From Rubrobacter indicoceani (GTDB lineage: Bacteria > Actinomycetota > Rubrobacteria > Rubrobacterales > Rubrobacteraceae), in NCBI RefSeq assembly GCF_003568865.1, contig NZ_CP031116.1:62001-126000 (forward strand): a stretch of DNA of 64,000 nt, in the 5' to 3' direction. Numbering within the stretch: the first letter of the stretch is position 1; every line of letters begins with the position of its first letter. The position numbers were made by a program, and so were the translations under genes. Shown here piece after piece: positions 60,696-64,000 of the stretch. Under the pieces are notes generated by a model. That model did not search any database, was not told where the DNA came from, and saw nothing but the letters and a program-made list of their open reading frames with translations.

Positions 60696-61390
60696 GCCGA
60701 TCCTTCCGTCTGCTCTCTGGTTTCCCTGAGGCCTTACCCCCCGCTTCAGGCAACCGAAACGTTCTTCAGCCGCACCCGAACGATAATGGCTCTAAAGGTG
60801 TAACGCCCCGAAACCTCCGACCGGAGCAGCCCCGAAACCCCCACGCCGGCCCGAACAAAGGCTTCTGTACAAGCTCTGAACCTTTCAAGCAACACAAGGT
60901 TACTTTGGTTCGGCAAACGCTGGTTCTCTGCCGGGTTATGCCTGGTCTGGGTCGGGTTTTCGTCGGCTGGAAGTCGAAGCGTTTCCGGCCCTCCCGCACA
61001 GACCCGGGGACGCCGAGAGGTGTTCGGGGGCTGTCTGCGCCGGTTCGGGCTCGGACCTTCGGGCCCGGATCTTCTGGGCCGGTAGTCCGTTCGGGGTCTG
61101 TCTGAGATCCGTTACACACTTCGGATCATTCCCCGCCGGGCGGGCCGCCACGGGCGGGAGAACACGGTCGCATGCGGGTAAAGGTATGTTTTAGCCGTGA
61201 TCTCTCAGAGAGGCCCCGAAAGCCCGAAAAGAGTCGCGAAGACCCGGCCGGAGGTCAGGGAAAGTTCGCCCGCCTTCGGGGTGCGAAAGCGGCCGGTGGT
61301 GCGGCTGCCTCGAGGTGACGGGTGGGAGGTTCCGGCCTTCGTAGAAGCGTGGATGATGCAGCCCGGCAACCGGAGAAGAGGGAGAGGCCG
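60696..61390. other. long intergenic region between Mn-catalase 2 and a hypothetical gene
   Basis: No convincing gene is seen in these 695 bases; frames present have unlikely composition. A short inverted repeat, GATCCG (61106-61111) with CGGATC (61122-61127), is the only clear structure. The region probably carries the divergent promoters of the catalase and the downstream gene. Confidence 0.45.
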
Positions 61391-61729
61391 ATGGTCATAA
61401 AGAAAACCCCGGAGAAGAACCCGCAGAGCGAGATCCCCGGGGCCCGGACAACAGGCTCGCTTACGGCGACAAAGGCGCGGTGGACGGGTTTTCCGGGCGA
61501 GGGGATGTGGTCCCCTTCGGAGCAGACCGGCTGGTGGCTGACCTTCGGGGGGGACCGCTCGTCCTCCCGAGCCCAGGCCTACGGTCCGTTTCCGGCGGAG
61601 TCCGACGCTCACGGGTACCTCTCGTGGGTCCGCACGGAGGCCACGGTCAACCGGCACGGGCACCCGGCGATAGTGGTGGCGCTCAAGGCCGCCACGTTTG
61701 TGCGGGTCGTCGAGGTCGTCGGGGTCTAA
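61391..61729 (+). CDS. hypothetical protein
   Basis: The 112-residue protein starts with a Lys/Pro-rich leader (MVIKKTPEKNPQSEIPGARTT ends near 20), followed by tryptophan-rich segments (ARWTGFPGEGMWSPSEQTGWWLTFGG) and a beta-like tail (AIVVALKAATFVRVVEVVGV). No signal or membrane segment is present and no family is recognised. GAGGGAGAGG precedes ATG 61391. Its last four bases overlap the stop of the convergent hydrolase gene. Confidence 0.65.
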   Translation: MVIKKTPEKNPQSEIPGARTTGSLTATKARWTGFPGEGMWSPSEQTGWWLTFGGDRSSSRAQAYGPFPAESDAHGYLSWVRTEATVNRHGHPAIVVALKAATFVRVVEVVGV

Positions 61730-62358
61730 ACGCTTCGGGGCAATCTCAATCTGTTCAGGTAGAGCAGGCACTCCTCGGTCGGGACCACATCCCCGTACTT
61801 GGCGTCCATGTCGTAGAGGTTTGCGGCGTGGGCCTCCGGGTTTCTGTCCCCCACCGCGTCGCGGGGGATCACGGGACGAAAGCCGTACTGCAGGGCGTCC
61901 ACCACCGTGGCCCGGACGCAGCCGCTCGTCGAGGCTCCGGCTACGATAAGCGTGTCCACCCCCGCCGCCGTCAGCGCGCTCGAGAGCCCCGTGCCGAAGA
62001 AGCCCGAGGCGAAGAGCTTGTTCAGAACGGGTTCGGCCGGTTTCGGCTCGAGGCGCGGGTCGATCCCCGCCCAGCGGCTCCCGGCCCTGAGCGCGAGCAG
62101 CGCGGGGACCTTCTCTATAAACGTCCGGGCCGTTGTCCGGTCGCCCTCGGAGTAGGCGATGGTCGTGAAAAAGACCGGTATCCCGGCCTCCCTCGCCGAT
62201 TCAAGGAGCCTGCGGACATTCTCGACGCATCCTTCAAGGTCGCAGGCCAGCGGCGACCCGGGGTCGGTGAAGCCGAGGGTCATGTCTATAACGACAAGCG
62301 CGGGGCGGCGGCCGAAGCCGCCCCGGCCGCCGAAGCCCGAGAGATGTCCGTCGCTCAA
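61726..62358 (-). CDS. isochorismatase-fold cysteine hydrolase (N-carbamoylsarcosine-amidase-like)
   Basis: The 210-residue hydrolase has ALVVIDMTLGFTDPGSPLACDL (Asp near residue 22), the cis-peptide and lysine region (PAEPVLNKLFASGFFGT) and the nucleophile cysteine in VAGASTSGCVRATVVDAL. The DPGSPLACD stretch is typical of N-carbamoylsarcosine amidase. TTG 62358 overlaps the stop of the hydantoinase B gene (TTGA). Together they fit N-methylhydantoin to N-carbamoylsarcosine to sarcosine plus ammonia and CO2, but other carbamoyl amino acids are possible. Confidence 0.82.
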   Translation of the reverse strand: MSDGHLSGFGGRGGFGRRPALVVIDMTLGFTDPGSPLACDLEGCVENVRRLLESAREAGIPVFFTTIAYSEGDRTTARTFIEKVPALLALRAGSRWAGIDPRLEPKPAEPVLNKLFASGFFGTGLSSALTAAGVDTLIVAGASTSGCVRATVVDALQYGFRPVIPRDAVGDRNPEAHAANLYDMDAKYGDVVPTEECLLYLNRLRLPRSV

Positions 62359-64000
62359 GGCTTCGCCCCCGACCCGACGCCGCCCAGCTCGCCGGAGAGC
62401 CACTCGTTGAACTCGCGGCGGGTCGTTGCGATGATGCGCCGCTGCTCTTCGAGGTCGGGGAGCCGACCCCGGTCAAACTGCGGGAGCTCTCCGGCTCTCC
62501 CGGCAAAAAGCGTCTCTCGCCTTGTCTCGGTGGCCGCAGGGTCAACCGATCCACCCGCGTCGAGAACGACGCCGTACTCCGCCTCGGCGGCCTCGCGGCT
62601 CACCAGGTTCCAGCGCACGTCCTTTGCAACGGCCTCCGGGTCGCGCCCGAGAGGGTCTCCCACGCCCCCGGCTCCGGCGGTCTCGAAGACAAGACGATCG
62701 CCCGCGTAGACCGGTACGTCGCGCACCTTCGACGGAAGCTCTTTCTCCTCGCCGGAGCTGCGGACAAGGGTTTTCCGCGAAGGTGCGCCGTGCTTTCCGC
62801 CGTTCACACCGTAGGGAAAAGTGTGATGTCGGTCGTCCTGGTAGGTTATGCGGCCATCCGCCAGGAAAAGGTAGACCTTTTTTATGCCGCAGCCGCCACG
62901 GGAGGTCCCCGCCCCGCAGGAGTCCGTTCTGGCGGAGTACTCGTCCACGAGCATCGGGTAGTACGTCTCCATGTACTCCGTCGGAACGGCAAGAAACTCC
63001 GGCCACCACGAATGCCCGTCGAGGCCGTCCTTGCCCGGAATCGCCGGGATGCCGCCGTAGAGGATCTCCATCGTCTGAAACGCCTCGCCGCCGTCCTTGA
63101 CGCCCGAGTAGACAAAGTTCGGGCTTGTTCCGTAAGACCCCGAGACGTGGAAACCGATGGCCTTGGCGTACACCGCGCCCAGCACGTCAAAGAGCCGGGC
63201 CATCACGACCAGCCGGTTCGAGAGCGGAGCCGGTTCCTTCGGGCGCAGAACGGAACCGTCGGGGATGTTCACCTTTATAACGTCGGCGTAGCCATCGTTG
63301 AAGAGAATGGTCGGGTCGACGGCGGAGATAAGAAAGACCCCGGCGAACATCTGAAACATCTCCCTGTTCAGAAGAAAGTTCACCGGCCCGGGGACCTCGG
63401 CGCTCGTCCCCTCCCAGTCAAGGTTCAGCGTATCGCCCTCGCGCCACATCGCAAGCTTGAGGTTTATGGGGCCGTTTCCGAGGCCGTCGTCGTCGGTGTA
63501 GTCCTCGAACTCGAACCGCTCGCCCTCCGGTATCAGCTGCCTTATAAGCCCGATGATGCTTGTACGCGTCCGGTCGAGAAGGGCGTCGCAGGCCTCAAGG
63601 TAGGTATCCTTGCCGAAGCGGTCGCAGATGTCCTTTACCCTCTGCGCCCCGGCGGCGGTCCCGGCGCTTATCGCCATCACGTCTGCGCGGGTCTCGCGCG
63701 GGGTCCTTGAGTTGTGGCAAAAAAAGCGCAGGACTTCCTCGTTCAGCTTCCCCTCGCTGTAGAGCTTCACCGGGGGCATCCGGACGCCTTCTTCGTAGAT
63801 AGAGCGCGCGTCTATCGGGATGGAGCCGGCGGTCGAGCCGCCCACGTCCATCAGGTTCCCCCACTGAAGGGCGTAGCCGATGTGGGTTCCGGTGTGGAAG
63901 ATCGGCCTGACGAGCAGGATGTCCGGCAGGTGAGAGGTCGAACCCTCCATCATGTACGGATCGTTCAGGGCGATCACATCGCCCTCCCGGAGGCTCTCGA
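62355..64000 (-). CDS. hydantoinase B / oxoprolinase family protein (5' end outside window)
   Basis: The frame is open to the window edge; about 548 codons are visible. The start of the visible part (SLREGDVIALNDPYMMEGSTSHLPDILLVRPIF) is internal to HyuB, since full proteins have about 80-100 residues before it. RDAEAVAKDVR-like and GGCGIKKVYLFLADGRI, and VFETAGAGGVGDPLGRDPEAV, are also family features. It forms the ATP-dependent hydantoinase with HyuA, which is not in the window and is expected upstream (above 64000). Coupled to the amidase-like gene. Confidence 0.88.
   Translation of the reverse strand, partial: ESLREGDVIALNDPYMMEGSTSHLPDILLVRPIFHTGTHIGYALQWGNLMDVGGSTAGSIPIDARSIYEEGVRMPPVKLYSEGKLNEEVLRFFCHNSRTPRETRADVMAISAGTAAGAQRVKDICDRFGKDTYLEACDALLDRTRTSIIGLIRQLIPEGERFEFEDYTDDDGLGNGPINLKLAMWREGDTLNLDWEGTSAEVPGPVNFLLNREMFQMFAGVFLISAVDPTILFNDGYADVIKVNIPDGSVLRPKEPAPLSNRLVVMARLFDVLGAVYAKAIGFHVSGSYGTSPNFVYSGVKDGGEAFQTMEILYGGIPAIPGKDGLDGHSWWPEFLAVPTEYMETYYPMLVDEYSARTDSCGAGTSRGGCGIKKVYLFLADGRITYQDDRHHTFPYGVNGGKHGAPSRKTLVRSSGEEKELPSKVRDVPVYAGDRLVFETAGAGGVGDPLGRDPEAVAKDVRWNLVSREAAEAEYGVVLDAGGSVDPAATETRRETLFAGRAGELPQFDRGRLPDLEEQRRIIATTRREFNEWLSGELGGVGSGAKP

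Noticed and set aside
60766-61119. Minus-strand 117-codon frame upstream of Mn-catalase 2
   Set aside because: Its composition is unlike the neighbouring proteins, and no ribosome site or domain is visible.

Overview
This is a high-GC bacterial window. The gene complement suggests a Rubrobacter-like deep-branching actinobacterium: two manganese catalases, DUF2382/PRC-barrel stress proteins, mechanosensitive-type membrane proteins, frequent TTG/GTG starts and GTGA/TTGA/ATGA stop-start overlaps. The genus is an inference. No rRNA or tRNA gene was recognised. A complete iteron-type replication origin with its initiator gene (42273-44585) and a tyrosine recombinase (53729-54859) indicate that the window lies on a plasmid or megaplasmid, or on an integrated one.

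Layout. 1-5168: a catabolic run (MmgE/PrpD fragment, acyl-CoA dehydrogenase, Zn-dehydrogenase, aldehyde dehydrogenase), then a class I aminotransferase. 6510-10506 (minus): SAM methyltransferase, PhoD-like phosphatase, manganese catalase. 10762-18815: a stress and envelope block (SRPBCC, VOC, Crp/Fnr regulator plus coupled unknown, PRC-barrel/DUF2382, three membrane or surface proteins including an LPDTG-anchored one, a tandem pair of small paralogues, a polysaccharide deacetylase). 18842-24236: five tightly coupled genes (acyl-CoA dehydrogenase-like, NodS-like methyltransferase, FAD reductase, GT2 glycosyltransferase, GT-C membrane glycosyltransferase) that look like a glycoconjugate pathway without an assigned product. 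24360-25768: two small membrane proteins and a HAD hydrolase. 26303-30969: an arsenic operon (arsM, arsR, arsH, two arsC, a MerA-like flavoprotein) behind a promoter with two identical ArsR boxes and with no efflux pump in the window.

30977-35245: short-chain dehydrogenase, a damaged formate dehydrogenase gene, aldo/keto reductase, alpha/beta hydrolase. 35336-42226: LacI regulator and divergent MFS transporter around a perfect 31-bp palindrome, then the protocatechuate / beta-ketoadipate genes pcaHG, pcaIJ and a thiolase; pcaB, pcaC and pcaD are absent here. 42273-44585: plasmid origin and RepA with a DnaA-domain-I-like C terminus. 44782-47940: epimerase, Zn-dehydrogenase, a Cys-rich four-helix copper protein, a membrane protein. 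47948-49924: an insertion sequence with a frameshifted transposase. 49969-56408: CobW GTPase with a small partner, polysaccharide deacetylase, asparaginase, Xer-type recombinase, and a membrane Ser/Thr kinase with an unusual extracellular domain. 56598-64000: DinG helicase, MBL hydrolase, second manganese catalase, an unknown, and an N-carbamoylsarcosine-amidase-like hydrolase coupled to a hydantoinase B (cut by the window end).

Functionally this is an accessory replicon combining oxidative and metal stress defence (Mn catalases, ars, Csp), carbon and nitrogen catabolism (pca, hydantoin/creatinine-type, aldehyde oxidation) and cell-envelope modification. The best candidates for something undescribed are the 18842-24236 cluster, the RepA/DnaA-domain replicon, the kinase with the secreted domain, and the pump-less ars operon.
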